DNA from: Streptomyces sp. CB01201
Lineage (GTDB): Bacteria; Actinomycetota; Actinomycetes; Streptomycetales; Streptomycetaceae
DNA: 64,000 bases
Direction: 5' to 3'
Assembly (NCBI RefSeq): GCF_002803085.1
Contig: NZ_NNBJ01000007.1
Coordinates: forward strand, 310,001-374,000
Below are positions 34,151 to 43,332 of the stretch, piece by piece. Every line of letters starts with the position of its first letter. Within the stretch, counting starts at the first letter, position 1. The notes under the pieces were generated by a model. That model saw nothing but the letters and a program-made list of their open reading frames with translations. It did no database searches and was not told where the DNA came from. The position numbers were made by a program, and so were the translations under genes.

Positions 34151-37100
34151 TCAGGAGAGCAGCTCGACCTCCGCGAGCGTCGCCGTCCCGCTGCCGCTCA
34201 CCAGCCGGTAGTGCGCGTACGAGCCGGGGGCGCGCAGCGAGAAGACCCGGGTCTGGTGGTCCCAGGTGAACCGCTCGCCGGTGCGCCGGTCGACGTCCTT
34301 CCACGTCGTGCCGTCGGTCGAGGCCTGGAGCGTCCAGGACGTCGGCGCCTTGGCGCGGTCCGCCGAGGTGAGCGTGTACTGGAGCGCCCGCGTCGGGGCC
34401 GCCACCGGCAGCTCCAGCGAGGTCAACTCACCCGATGTGGCCGAGGAGTTGTCGAACAGCGGGCCGGAGCCGGTGATCGCGTCGCTCGGGGGAGCGGGCA
34501 CCTTGCCGTCCTTGGTGATGGAGACCGGCGCCGCGTTCTTGGCCGTGCCCCACGACGAGGGCTTGGAGCCCATGGCGAAGTCGAGCGTGCCGCCCCGCGC
34601 CAGCAGGTCGTGCGGCAGGGCCGTGGAGTTCCACGCCTTCCCATTGACCTTCAGGGACTGGACGTACACGTTGGACGCGCTGTTCTTCGGCGCCTTCACG
34701 ACCAGGTCGCGGCCGTTCTCCAGATGGATGGTCGCCCTGGTGAACAGGGGCGAGCCGATCGCGTACTCGCCGCTGCCCATCACCAGCGGGTAGAAGCCGA
34801 GCGCCGAGAACACGTACCAGGCCGACTGCTCGCCGTTGTCCTCGTCGCCGTGGTAGCCCTGCCCGATCTCACTGCCGTTGTAGAGGCGCCGCAGCACCTC
34901 GCGGATCTTCTCCTGTGCCTTGTAGGGCCGGCCGGCCGCGTCGTACATGTACGTGACGTGGTGCGCGACCTGGTTGGAGTGCCCGTACTGGCCCATCCGC
35001 ACGTCCCGTGCCTCGGTCATCTCGTGGATGACGCTGCCGTACGAGCCGGCGAAGTCGGGCGAGGCCGTCTCCGGCGTCGAGAAGTAGCTGTCCAGCTTCT
35101 GGGCGAGCCCCGCCTGGCCGCCGTACAGGTTGGCCAGGCCCCGCGAGTCCTGCGGGGCGGTGAAGGCGTAGCCCCAGCCGTTGGTCTCGGTGAAGTCGTA
35201 GCCCCAGACGCGCGGGTCGAACTTGGCGCTGTCCACGCGCCATTGGCCGTTCGCGTCCTTGCCCTGGAAGAACCCGGCCTTGGAGTCGAAGAGCTTCACG
35301 TAGTTCTGGGCGCGGCCCATGAAGTACGCGGACTCCTCCCGGTAGCGGGGCTTCTTCGTCTTCTCGTACAGCGCCTGGCCCATCTTCGCCAGGCCGTAGT
35401 CGTTGACGTACCCCTCCATCGACCAGGACAGGCCCTCGGGGGTGGAGGTGGGGGTGTAGCCGAGGAAGGGGGAGGTGGTCATGCCCTTGCGGCCCACTCC
35501 GGAGGAGGGCGGGGCGACCGTGGCGTTCTTCAGGGCTGCCTCGTAGGCGGCCTCGGCGTCGAACTTCACGCCCTTCACATAGGCGTCCGCGAAGGCCACG
35601 TCCGAGCTGGTGCCGGTCATCAGGTCCGCGTAGCCGGGCGAGGACCAGCGTGAGATCCAGCCGCCGTCCTTGTACTGCTGCACGAAGCCGTCGATCATCT
35701 CGCCGGCCTTCTTCGGGGTGAACAGCGAGTAGGCCGGCCAGGTCGTGCGATAGGTGTCCCAGAAGCCGTTGTTGACGTAGACCGTGCCGTCGACGACCTT
35801 CGATCCGGTGCGCGTCGGGGTGTCCTCGCCGGCCTTCGGCGCGAACGGGCTGGCGTACTGGTTCTTGGAACCGACCTTCTCGAAGCCGGAGTTGGGGTAC
35901 AGGTACAGCCGGTAGAGCGAGGAGTACAGGGTGGTCAGCTGGTCCTGGGAGGCGCCCTCGACCTCGATGCGTCCCATGATCTTGTCCCAGGCTCCCCGGG
36001 CCCGGTCCTTGACGGCGTCGAAGCCGGTCCGCGCGGGGATCTCCGCGGCCAGGTTCGCCTTCGCCTGGTCCACGCTGATGAGGGAGGTCGCCAGGCGCAG
36101 CGTGACGGTGCGGTCCTTGCCGGGCTCGAACCGCGCGTAGCCGGTGACGTCGGCGCCGCCACCGCCGGGCAGCTTGCCGCTCGCGGTCACCGCCGTGTCG
36201 AAGACGCCGTACACGAAGAGCCGTCCGGCGCCCGCGGAGAGACCGCTCTTGACGTCCGAGAAGCCGGTGAAGGAACGCGTCCCCGGATCCAGGGTGAGGC
36301 CGCCCTGGTTGGTCACGTTGTCGAGGATCAGGCTCGCGTCGTCACCGGGATAGGTGAACCGCATCATCGCCGCGTGGTCGGTCGGCGTGATCTCCGTCTT
36401 CAGGCCGTTCTCGAAGGTGACGCCGTAGTAGTACGGCTTCGCGGTCTCGTTCTCGTGCCGGAAGGGCAGCGCGCGGGCGGTGCGCGATGCGTCCGGGGTG
36501 CCGGCCGCCGCCGAGGGCATGACCTGGAAGGTCTGCCGGTCGCCCATCCAGGGGCTCGGCTCGTGGCTGGCGCTGAAGGCCTGGAGCGTGGGCAGGTTGT
36601 CGGCGTTGTTGCGCCGCGCGTAGTCGTACAGCCAGTCCTGCGAACCGGCGTTGGTGACCGGGGTCCAGAAGTTGAACCCGTTGGGGACGGCCGTCGCGGG
36701 GAAGTTGTTGCCGCGCGAGAAGGAGCCGCTGGAATTGGTGCCGCGGGTGGTCTGCGCGTAGTCCGACAGATGCGCGAGGGGCTTGGCGGGCTTCTTCGGC
36801 GCGATGCTGAGGTCGTCGATCCAGCCCTGGAACTTGGCCGGGCCCCTGGGGGAGTCGTAGGCGACCAGGATCCGGTCCACGCGCCTGCCGGCGGCGACCG
36901 TGCCGATCACCGAGGAGACCTGGTTCCACTGGTTGACGTAGAGCGTCTTGGCGGCGCCCTGGCCCTGCGGGCTGAGCACCCCGCCGTGCGAGTCGAGCGC
37001 CTTCAGGTCACTCAGATAGGTGCCGTCGGTGAAGGCGAGGTCCACGGACACGTTGGTGGCCGGGTAGCTGAGGTCGGTCTCCGCCATCGACGGGAAGACC

Positions 37101-37978
37101 TTGTAGTCCAGTTCGGTGTCCCGGGTGACCGGCAGGTCGACGTCGAAGACCTTGTTGTAGGAGTAGGCCCGCCCGTCCGCCTTGTGCGTACCGGCGTAGC
37201 GAAGCGCCCGCTTCCCGGTGAAGCCCGCGTTCGCCTTGGCGGTGGGGGAGCCGCCCGGTCCGCGGTCCGGCGCGGTGAGCATGTCGGGGGCGGCCGGGGT
37301 GGCGGTGTCGCCGTTGGAGAACTGGATGTCGCCGAGCTGGGTGATGGGGGCGCCGCCGTTGGCGGTGATCTCCAGGCGGTAGTGCGCGTAGGCCGTGGTG
37401 TTGGCGAAGTCGTACGTCCTGGTCTGGAAGCGGTCCTTGAAGCTCTCGCCGGAGCGGCTGTCCAGGGTCTTCCAGTCCTTGCCGTCCGTCGAGCCCTTCA
37501 GGGTCCAGTCCCTGGGGTCGCGTTCGGGGGCGTCGTTGGCCGACGTCAACGCGTAGGTGAGGGTCTTCACCGGTTCGGACAGGTCGAATTCGAGCCAAGC
37601 CGTGGGCTGGAAGGCCAGCCATTTCGTGCTGGGCTGGCCGTCGACGAGGTTCTCCTTCACCTCGCCGCCGTCGGTGTTCTCGGCGCTGGCCCGGACATCG
37701 GTGACCTTGTCGGTCACATTGCCCGGTATCCCACTGGTGAACGCGCCGTCGACCCCGGAGGCCCGCTTGGTCCCCGTGCGGTCCGTATCTACGGTATTGG
37801 TCCAGTCCGGCTGGGGCTGACCGGTTTCGAACGAGGTGCTGAACCGGCCGCCGGACAACGGGGGTTGGGCCGTCGCGGACGGCGCTCCGACGGCGGAGGG
37901 GGCCGTCACTACGAGCAGGAACGAGGCGGCGGCCAGGGCGGCCGCCGGCGCTCGTCGGTACCGGGATCTGGGCAGCAT
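34151..37978 (-). CDS. Secreted GH92 alpha-1,2-mannosidase with terminal discoidin-like domains
   Basis: A 1275-residue exported glycosidase. The ATG at 37978 has GAAGGAAAGG upstream. Signal peptide about residues 1-37 (ALAAASFLLVVTAPSAVG). Around residues 85-230 is an F5/8 type C-like domain (ASAENTDGGEVKENLVDGQP...WLEFDLSEP). The GH92 core has HEPSPWMGDR, GFWDTYRTTWPAYS and GDEDNGEQSAWYVFSALGFYP, the last being the family Ca/acid motif region. A second discoidin-like domain (residues about 1130-1275) ends the protein. It would trim alpha-mannose from N-glycans or fungal mannans outside the cell. Adjacent importer genes could take up the products. A LacI-type operator lies 52 bp upstream. 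Confidence 0.9.
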   Translation of the reverse strand: MLPRSRYRRAPAAALAAASFLLVVTAPSAVGAPSATAQPPLSGGRFSTSFETGQPQPDWTNTVDTDRTGTKRASGVDGAFTSGIPGNVTDKVTDVRASAENTDGGEVKENLVDGQPSTKWLAFQPTAWLEFDLSEPVKTLTYALTSANDAPERDPRDWTLKGSTDGKDWKTLDSRSGESFKDRFQTRTYDFANTTAYAHYRLEITANGGAPITQLGDIQFSNGDTATPAAPDMLTAPDRGPGGSPTAKANAGFTGKRALRYAGTHKADGRAYSYNKVFDVDLPVTRDTELDYKVFPSMAETDLSYPATNVSVDLAFTDGTYLSDLKALDSHGGVLSPQGQGAAKTLYVNQWNQVSSVIGTVAAGRRVDRILVAYDSPRGPAKFQGWIDDLSIAPKKPAKPLAHLSDYAQTTRGTNSSGSFSRGNNFPATAVPNGFNFWTPVTNAGSQDWLYDYARRNNADNLPTLQAFSASHEPSPWMGDRQTFQVMPSAAAGTPDASRTARALPFRHENETAKPYYYGVTFENGLKTEITPTDHAAMMRFTYPGDDASLILDNVTNQGGLTLDPGTRSFTGFSDVKSGLSAGAGRLFVYGVFDTAVTASGKLPGGGGADVTGYARFEPGKDRTVTLRLATSLISVDQAKANLAAEIPARTGFDAVKDRARGAWDKIMGRIEVEGASQDQLTTLYSSLYRLYLYPNSGFEKVGSKNQYASPFAPKAGEDTPTRTGSKVVDGTVYVNNGFWDTYRTTWPAYSLFTPKKAGEMIDGFVQQYKDGGWISRWSSPGYADLMTGTSSDVAFADAYVKGVKFDAEAAYEAALKNATVAPPSSGVGRKGMTTSPFLGYTPTSTPEGLSWSMEGYVNDYGLAKMGQALYEKTKKPRYREESAYFMGRAQNYVKLFDSKAGFFQGKDANGQWRVDSAKFDPRVWGYDFTETNGWGYAFTAPQDSRGLANLYGGQAGLAQKLDSYFSTPETASPDFAGSYGSVIHEMTEARDVRMGQYGHSNQVAHHVTYMYDAAGRPYKAQEKIREVLRRLYNGSEIGQGYHGDEDNGEQSAWYVFSALGFYPLVMGSGEYAIGSPLFTRATIHLENGRDLVVKAPKNSASNVYVQSLKVNGKAWNSTALPHDLLARGGTLDFAMGSKPSSWGTAKNAAPVSITKDGKVPAPPSDAITGSGPLFDNSSATSGELTSLELPVAAPTRALQYTLTSADRAKAPTSWTLQASTDGTTWKDVDRRTGERFTWDHQTRVFSLRAPGSYAHYRLVSGSGTATLAEVELLS

Positions 37979-38029
37979 GCGGGCCCTTTCCTTCGGCGCC
38001 CGCCGGGTTCGGTCGGCGGATGCGAGGTG

Positions 38030-38041
38030 GACAACGTTGTC
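38030..38041. promoter_or_regulatory. LacI-type operator GACAACGTTGTC upstream of the GH92 gene
   Basis: A perfect 12-bp palindrome with the central CG typical of LacI/GalR operators. It is 52 bp before the mannosidase start. The divergent gap 37979-38462 shared with ngcE also holds a second, different palindrome at 38184-38197. No cognate LacI gene is in the window. Confidence 0.65.
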
Positions 38042-38183
38042 AGAGCGGAAACGCAGGATCCAGTAGCGCGGCAAGTGCCGGTTGGTGTCAAGGGCGTTGG
38101 GAAGGAATGGATGGCCGGAATCGACGGGGCAATGCGGACGTCAAGGTGTGTAATGCGCGTCAAAAGCAACAGCCTGATCCACA

Positions 38184-38197
38184 TTGGTACGTACCAA
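38184..38197. promoter_or_regulatory. Perfect palindrome TTGGTACGTACCAA upstream of ngcE
   Basis: A 14-bp exact palindrome in the ngcE promoter region. The half sites TGGT/ACCA resemble those of GntR/HutC operators such as the DasR site (TGGTCTAGACCA), but the centre differs, so the regulator is uncertain. Confidence 0.55.
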
Positions 38198-38462
38198 GAG
38201 ATATATCCGCGAGGTCTCAACTCGGGAAAGACTGTCGGCCAACCGTGCTTTCGATCTTGCTCAGTTGACGGGAAGTGGACTATACCTGTCGGCGTCCGGG
38301 CAACCCGCTGAACGCGGGCGGGGGGAACGCGTGCGGGCCGGTCGGCCCGGGACCGGGCAGCCTCCGCGATGGATGTACGAGATCACTCACGCTTCAACTG
38401 TTCGCGGGCGCCGGCGGATTCCGCTGCACCGCATGAGTCCTGGAGAAGGCGAGGACTTGAGC

Positions 38463-39887
38463 ATGGGATCCGAGATCAACCGCCGTGACGCACTCAAGCG
38501 GGCCATGGCAATCGGCCTGTTCGCGGTGCCGGCGACGTCACTGCTGAGCGCATGTGCCAGTTCCGACAGCGGTGACACCAGCAAGAAGCCGAGCTCGCAG
38601 GGCACCAAGTCGGCGGACAATCCGCTGGGTGTCAACAAGGGCACGGCTCTTGAGGCGTTCGTCTTCAAGGGCGGCTTCGGTGACGACTACATCAAGTCCG
38701 CCGAGGCCGACTACAACGCCAAGTACGGCATCACCATCAAGCACACCGGCACGCAGGCCATCGGCCCGAAGCTCCAGCCGCGGTTCGCCAGCAGCACCCC
38801 GCCGGACTTCATGGACAACTCCGGCGCCGACAACCTCGACACCGCGGCCCTCGCCAAGACCGGCAAGCTCCAGGACCTCACCCCCCTCCTGGACGCGCCG
38901 ACCATCGACGACCCCTCGAAGAAGGTGCGCGACGTCCTGATCGCCGGCACCGTCGAGCAGGGCCAGTTCGGATCCAAGGAGATGTACGCGTTCAACTACG
39001 CGTTCACCGTCTACGGCACCTTCTATTCCAACAAGCTGTTCAAGGACAAGGGCTGGACCTACCCCCAGACCTTCTCGGACATGCTGGCGCTCTGCAAGAA
39101 GATCAAGGCCGCGGGCATCGCCCCGTTCACGTACCCGGGCAAGTACCCGTACTACGTGCACTTCGACCTGCTGCACCAGATCGGCAAGGTCGGCGGCAAG
39201 GAAGCGCTCAACGCGATCGACAACCTCGACGACGGCGCCTTCAAGACCGACGCGGTCAAGGAAGTCATCTCGTACTACGAGGAGCTGGCCGGCCAGGGCT
39301 ACTTCCTCCAGGGCTCCGAGGGCATGACCCACATCCAGATGCAGACCGCCTGGACGCAGGGCCGCGCCGCGATGGTGGCCGACGGCTCCTGGGTGGAGAA
39401 CGAGGCCGCGCCCACCATGCCGAAGGACTTCGACCTCGCGGTCGGCTCCCTCATCGGCTCCGGCCCGAACGACAAGCTGCCCTTCGGCGCCCTGTACGCG
39501 GCCGCGGGCGAGCCGTTCATCGTGGCCAAGGACGGCAAGAACCCCACCGGTGGCATGGAACTGCTGCGCATCATGCTCAGCAAGAAGCAGACCACCAACT
39601 TCACCAACGCCATCAAGTCGCTGACCTGTGTCCAGGGCGCCGCCGACGGCCTCTCCCTGACGCCGGGCCTGACCTCGGCGAACGCCGCGTTGAAGGCGGC
39701 GGGGCCCAACGTCCTCAACTCCCGGCTCCAGGACTGGTACAAGAAGCTCAACAACGAAACCATCGGCAACCTGACCCTGGATCTGCTCACCGGCAAGATC
39801 AAGGCCGCCGAGTGGATCGACAAGGCCCAGAAGGCCTCGGACGACACCAAGAAGGACTCCTCCGTCCCGAAGTTCAAGCACCTCTGA
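38463..39887 (+). CDS. ngcE: Sugar-binding lipoprotein of an ABC importer (NgcE-like)
   Basis: A 474-residue family 1 extracellular solute-binding protein. The N terminus has a twin-Arg motif (INRRDALKR) and a lipobox LLSAC with Cys31, so Tat-exported lipoprotein is likely. The body has the SBP1 layout, e.g. FNYAFTVYGTFYSNKLFKDKG and QTAWTQGRAAMVADGSW. In S. coelicolor the homologous position encodes NgcE (N-acetylglucosamine / chitobiose binding). That substrate is inferred from locus similarity. ATG at 38463 follows GGCGAGGA at 8 bp. It heads the ngcEFG unit and is followed 45 bp later by the first permease. Confidence 0.85.
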   Translation: MGSEINRRDALKRAMAIGLFAVPATSLLSACASSDSGDTSKKPSSQGTKSADNPLGVNKGTALEAFVFKGGFGDDYIKSAEADYNAKYGITIKHTGTQAIGPKLQPRFASSTPPDFMDNSGADNLDTAALAKTGKLQDLTPLLDAPTIDDPSKKVRDVLIAGTVEQGQFGSKEMYAFNYAFTVYGTFYSNKLFKDKGWTYPQTFSDMLALCKKIKAAGIAPFTYPGKYPYYVHFDLLHQIGKVGGKEALNAIDNLDDGAFKTDAVKEVISYYEELAGQGYFLQGSEGMTHIQMQTAWTQGRAAMVADGSWVENEAAPTMPKDFDLAVGSLIGSGPNDKLPFGALYAAAGEPFIVAKDGKNPTGGMELLRIMLSKKQTTNFTNAIKSLTCVQGAADGLSLTPGLTSANAALKAAGPNVLNSRLQDWYKKLNNETIGNLTLDLLTGKIKAAEWIDKAQKASDDTKKDSSVPKFKHL

Positions 39888-39932
39888 CGAGGTCGCTTAC
39901 CACTACTGGCTGAGACGAGAGCGACCGGCGAC

Positions 39933-40859
39933 ATGCGACACGGCAAGTACCGGTTCATCATCGGATTCCTGGCAATTCCCCTGGCGCTGTACGGGGTCCT
40001 CGTGATCTCGCCCTTCCTCCAGGACTTCCAGATTTCGCTGACGAGCTGGAGCGGACTGACCCCCGAGAAAAACTTCATCGGGCTGGACAACTATCAGAAG
40101 CTGATGCACAACGACCTCTTCTGGAAGGCGTTGTGGCACAACGTCCTTCTGCTGCTCTTCGTGCCGGTCGTCACGCTCGGTTTCGGTCTCTTCTTCGCCT
40201 TCATGCTGAATGTCGGCGGCCGCCGCAGAGGTTCTGCGGGGGTCGCCGGCGTGCGGGGCTCCGGCCTCTACAAGGTGATCTTCTTCTTCCCGCAGGTCCT
40301 CTCGATCACGATCATCGCGATCCTGTGGCAGCAGATCTACAACCCCGACCCCGAGAACGGGATGCTCAACTCCCTGCTCTCCAGCGTCGGTCTGAGCTCG
40401 CTCCAGCAGTCCTGGCTCGGCGACTCCAGCATCGCGCTGATCTGCATCATGGTCGTGATGGTGTGGGCCAACGTCGGCTTCTACGTCGTCCTGTTCTCCG
40501 CCGGAATGGCCTCCATCCCGGGCGAGATCTACGAGGCCGCCCTCCTGGACGGCGCCTCCCGGGTCAAGACGTTCTTCCGGATCACCCTGCCGCTGCTGCG
40601 GGACACCGTCGCCACCGCCTGGGTCTACATGGGCATCATCGCGATGGACGCGTTCATCTACGTACAGCTGATGTCGGTGAACGTCGGCGGCCCCGACGAA
40701 TCCACCGACGTGGTCCCGCTGCTCCTCTACAAGACGGCGTTCCGGGACAACAGCCAGTACGGAATGGCCGCCGCCATGGGTGTCGCGATGCTGATCGTGA
40801 CCCTGGTGTTCGCCATTCTCAGCATGCGGCTCTCGCGCCGCGAGCGGATCGAATTCTAG
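39933..40859 (+). CDS. ngcF: ABC sugar importer permease (MalF-type, NgcF-like)
   Basis: A 308-residue inner-membrane permease with six predicted helices. The cytoplasmic EAA loop reads YEAALLDGASRVKTFFRITLP, the docking site for the ATPase. There is no ATPase gene in the unit, so a shared MsiK-type ATPase is expected, as for other Streptomyces sugar importers. The gene for the second permease starts 10 bp downstream. Confidence 0.88.
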   Translation: MRHGKYRFIIGFLAIPLALYGVLVISPFLQDFQISLTSWSGLTPEKNFIGLDNYQKLMHNDLFWKALWHNVLLLLFVPVVTLGFGLFFAFMLNVGGRRRGSAGVAGVRGSGLYKVIFFFPQVLSITIIAILWQQIYNPDPENGMLNSLLSSVGLSSLQQSWLGDSSIALICIMVVMVWANVGFYVVLFSAGMASIPGEIYEAALLDGASRVKTFFRITLPLLRDTVATAWVYMGIIAMDAFIYVQLMSVNVGGPDESTDVVPLLLYKTAFRDNSQYGMAAAMGVAMLIVTLVFAILSMRLSRRERIEF

Positions 40860-40869
40860 GGGTGGCGCG

Positions 40870-41784
40870 ATGACGACCGAAACCATGCAGGTGGACGGCG
40901 AGAAGGCCGCCGTACCGCCCACCGCCAGCGCAGCCCGCTGGAAGTGGCGCAGCAGCGAGGGAGGCGTGCTCAACGCCTTTTCCCACGTGTTCCTCCTGGT
41001 CTGGGCGCTCATGGTGGGCGTGCCCCTGCTGTGGGCGCTGTGGAGCTCGTTCAAAACCTCCGGCGAGATCCTCACCCACCCCTGGTCGCTGCCCACGGAC
41101 TTCCACTTCGACAACTGGTCGCGGGCCTGGAGCAAGGCCAACATCGGGCAGTACTTCCTCAACACGGCCTTCGTGGTGGGCCTTTCGACCTTCGGCACGA
41201 TGCTGCTCGGCTCGATGGCGGCCTATGTGCTGGCCCGCTTCGAGTTCCCCGGCAACCGGTTCATCTACTTCCTGTTCGTCGGCGGCATGGCGTTCCCCGT
41301 GGTGATGGTGCTCGTCCCGCTGTTCTTCGTGACCAAGAACCTGGGCATCCTGAACACGCTGCCCGGCCTCGTCCTCATCTACATCGCGTACTCGCTGCCG
41401 TTCACGGTCTTCTTCATGACGGCGTTCTTCCGGACGCTGCCGACCACCGTCGCCGAGGCCGCGCTGATCGACGGGGCCTCGCACACCCGGACGTTCTTCC
41501 AGATCATGCTGCCGATGGCCAAGCCCGGCATCATCAGCATCGGCATCTTCAACATCCTCGGCCAGTGGAACCAGTACCTGCTGCCCCTGGTGCTCAACCA
41601 GGGCGACACCAAGAACTGGGTGCTCACCCAGGGCCTCGCCGACCTCGCCGTGCAGCAGGGCTACCAGGGCGACTGGGGCGCGCTCTTCGCGGGTCTGTCG
41701 ATCGCGATGCTGCCCGTGCTCGCCGTGTACATCGTCTTCCAGAAGCAGGTCCAGGCGGGCCTGACCGCGGGAGCGCTCAAGTAG
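40870..41784 (+). CDS. ngcG: ABC sugar importer permease (MalG-type, NgcG-like)
   Basis: A 304-residue partner permease with an N-terminal cytoplasmic leader of about 35 residues, then six helices. The EAA loop reads AEAALIDGASHTRTFFQIMLP. ATG at 40870 lies 10 bp after ngcF with GGGGTGG before it. A perfect 15-bp stem terminator follows at 41813-41847, closing the unit. Confidence 0.88.
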   Translation: MTTETMQVDGEKAAVPPTASAARWKWRSSEGGVLNAFSHVFLLVWALMVGVPLLWALWSSFKTSGEILTHPWSLPTDFHFDNWSRAWSKANIGQYFLNTAFVVGLSTFGTMLLGSMAAYVLARFEFPGNRFIYFLFVGGMAFPVVMVLVPLFFVTKNLGILNTLPGLVLIYIAYSLPFTVFFMTAFFRTLPTTVAEAALIDGASHTRTFFQIMLPMAKPGIISIGIFNILGQWNQYLLPLVLNQGDTKNWVLTQGLADLAVQQGYQGDWGALFAGLSIAMLPVLAVYIVFQKQVQAGLTAGALK

Positions 41785-41812
41785 CCGCCCCCTCGCAGCC
41801 GCCTTCTTCCCC

Positions 41813-41847
41813 CGACCGCCCGCGGGCCCCGTGCCCGCGGGCGGTCG
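41813..41847. terminator. Terminator after ngcEFG
   Basis: CGACCGCCCGCGGGC (41813-41827) pairs perfectly with 41833-41847 around loop CCCGT, 28 bp after the ngcG stop. Confidence 0.88.
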
Positions 41848-42011
41848 TGCGTTCCCCGATCGGTACCGCGTCTGCTCAGGTCTTGACGGGAGACCACCCT
41901 GAAGGCTGAGCTTAGGGTTCACATGTTGGAGAAAAGACGGGGCCTCATTGCTGCGGCTCCGTGCGGGGGCGGCCGTCGCGCCGCCCGCCTACGGTGGGAG
42001 TGGATGAGTCG

Positions 42012-43211
42012 ATGGAGACTCCGGGGTCGCAGACGTCTTTGCACCGGGCCAACCTTGAGCGGGTCGTACGGGCCGTGCGCATGGCGGGCTCGCTCACCCA
42101 GGCCGAGATCGCCAGAACGACGGGCCTGTCCGCGGCCACCGTCTCCAACATCGTGCGCGAGCTGAAGGACGGCGGGACCGTCGAGGTCACCCCCACCTCG
42201 GCCGGCGGCCGACGGGCCCGCAGCGTCTCGCTCAGCGGCTCGGCCGGCATCGTCATCGGCGTCGATTTCGGCCATACGCACCTGCGGGTCGCGGTCGGCA
42301 ACCTGGCCCACCAGGTGCTGGCCGAGGAGTCCGAGCCGCTCGACGTCGACGCCTCGTCGGCGCAGGGCTTCGGCCGGGCGGAAGAGCTGGTCAACCGGCT
42401 GATCGCGGCCACCGGCATCGGCCAGGACAAGGTCATCGGGGTGGGCCTTGGCGTCCCCGGGCCCATCGACGTCGAGTCGGGCACGCTCGGCTCCACCTCG
42501 ATCCTGCCGGGCTGGACCGGCATCAACCCCAGCGAGGAGCTCGCCGGACGCCTGGGCGTGCCGGTGTACGTCGACAACGACGCCAACCTGGGCGCGCTCG
42601 GCGAGCTGGTCTGGGGCGCCGGGCGGGGGGTGCGCGACCTGGCGTACATCAAGGTCGCCAGCGGTGTGGGCGCAGGCCTGGTGATCGACGGGCAGATCTA
42701 CCGGGGGCCCGGCGGCACCGCGGGGGAGATCGGGCACATCACCCTGGACGAGTCGGGGCCGGTGTGCCGCTGCGGCAACCGCGGCTGCCTGGAGACGTTC
42801 ACCGCGGCCCGCTATGTGCTCCCCTTGCTGCAATCCAGCCACGGGGCAGACTTGACCATGGAGCGTGTGGTGCGGATGGCCCGCGAGGGCGACCCGGGCT
42901 GCCGCCGGGTGATCGCCGACGTAGGACGCCACATCGGCAGCGGCGTCGCCAACCTGTGCAACCTCCTCAACCCCAGCCGGGTGGTCCTCGGGGGCGATCT
43001 GGCGGAGGCCGGGGAGCTGGTTCTGGGTCCCATCAGGGACTCCGTGTCGCGGTATGCGATCCCCAGCGCCGCGCGGCAGTTGTCGGTCCTTCCGGGGGCC
43101 CTGGGAGGACGTGCCGAAGTGCTCGGCGCGCTGGCCCTCGTCCTGAGCGAAATGGGGGATTCGACCCTGTTGGACAGTGCACTCCCCGCCTCGGCGCCTG
43201 CCTTCACTTAG
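42012..43211 (+). CDS. rok7B7: ROK-family transcriptional regulator (Rok7B7-like)
   Basis: A 399-residue ROK regulator. An N-terminal winged HTH (about 25-75: GSLTQAEIARTTGLSAATVSNIVREL) is joined to a sugar-kinase-like domain. That domain has VIGVDFGHTHLRVAVG, VYVDNDANLGALGEL and the zinc motif VCRCGNRGCLETF (CxCGxxGCxE). Between ngcEFG and xylFGH this is the place of Rok7B7 (SCO6008) in S. coelicolor, which controls xylose uptake and affects carbon repression and antibiotics. ATG at 42012 (METPGSQ) is chosen. GTG codons at 41994 and 42000 are possible alternatives. Confidence 0.9.
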   Translation: METPGSQTSLHRANLERVVRAVRMAGSLTQAEIARTTGLSAATVSNIVRELKDGGTVEVTPTSAGGRRARSVSLSGSAGIVIGVDFGHTHLRVAVGNLAHQVLAEESEPLDVDASSAQGFGRAEELVNRLIAATGIGQDKVIGVGLGVPGPIDVESGTLGSTSILPGWTGINPSEELAGRLGVPVYVDNDANLGALGELVWGAGRGVRDLAYIKVASGVGAGLVIDGQIYRGPGGTAGEIGHITLDESGPVCRCGNRGCLETFTAARYVLPLLQSSHGADLTMERVVRMAREGDPGCRRVIADVGRHIGSGVANLCNLLNPSRVVLGGDLAEAGELVLGPIRDSVSRYAIPSAARQLSVLPGALGGRAEVLGALALVLSEMGDSTLLDSALPASAPAFT

Positions 43212-43237
43212 ATAACGGATGGCACCGTTGTCATCTC

Positions 43238-43258
43238 GTTAAGGATTTACTCCTTGAC
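43238..43258. promoter_or_regulatory. Inverted repeat in the xylF promoter, candidate ROK operator
   Basis: GTTAAGGA-TTTAC-TCCTTGAC has arms matching at 7 of 8 positions. A second smaller repeat, AACGG-N6-CCGTT, lies at 43214-43229. Both are in the 121-bp gap between the ROK gene and xylF. Confidence 0.5.
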
Positions 43259-43332
43259 GGTGGGCTTAACGCCGAGTTGACTTCCAGCCACCTCGGCCGC
43301 AACGTCGCGGCCTCGTCAGGGAGGTTTCTGAA

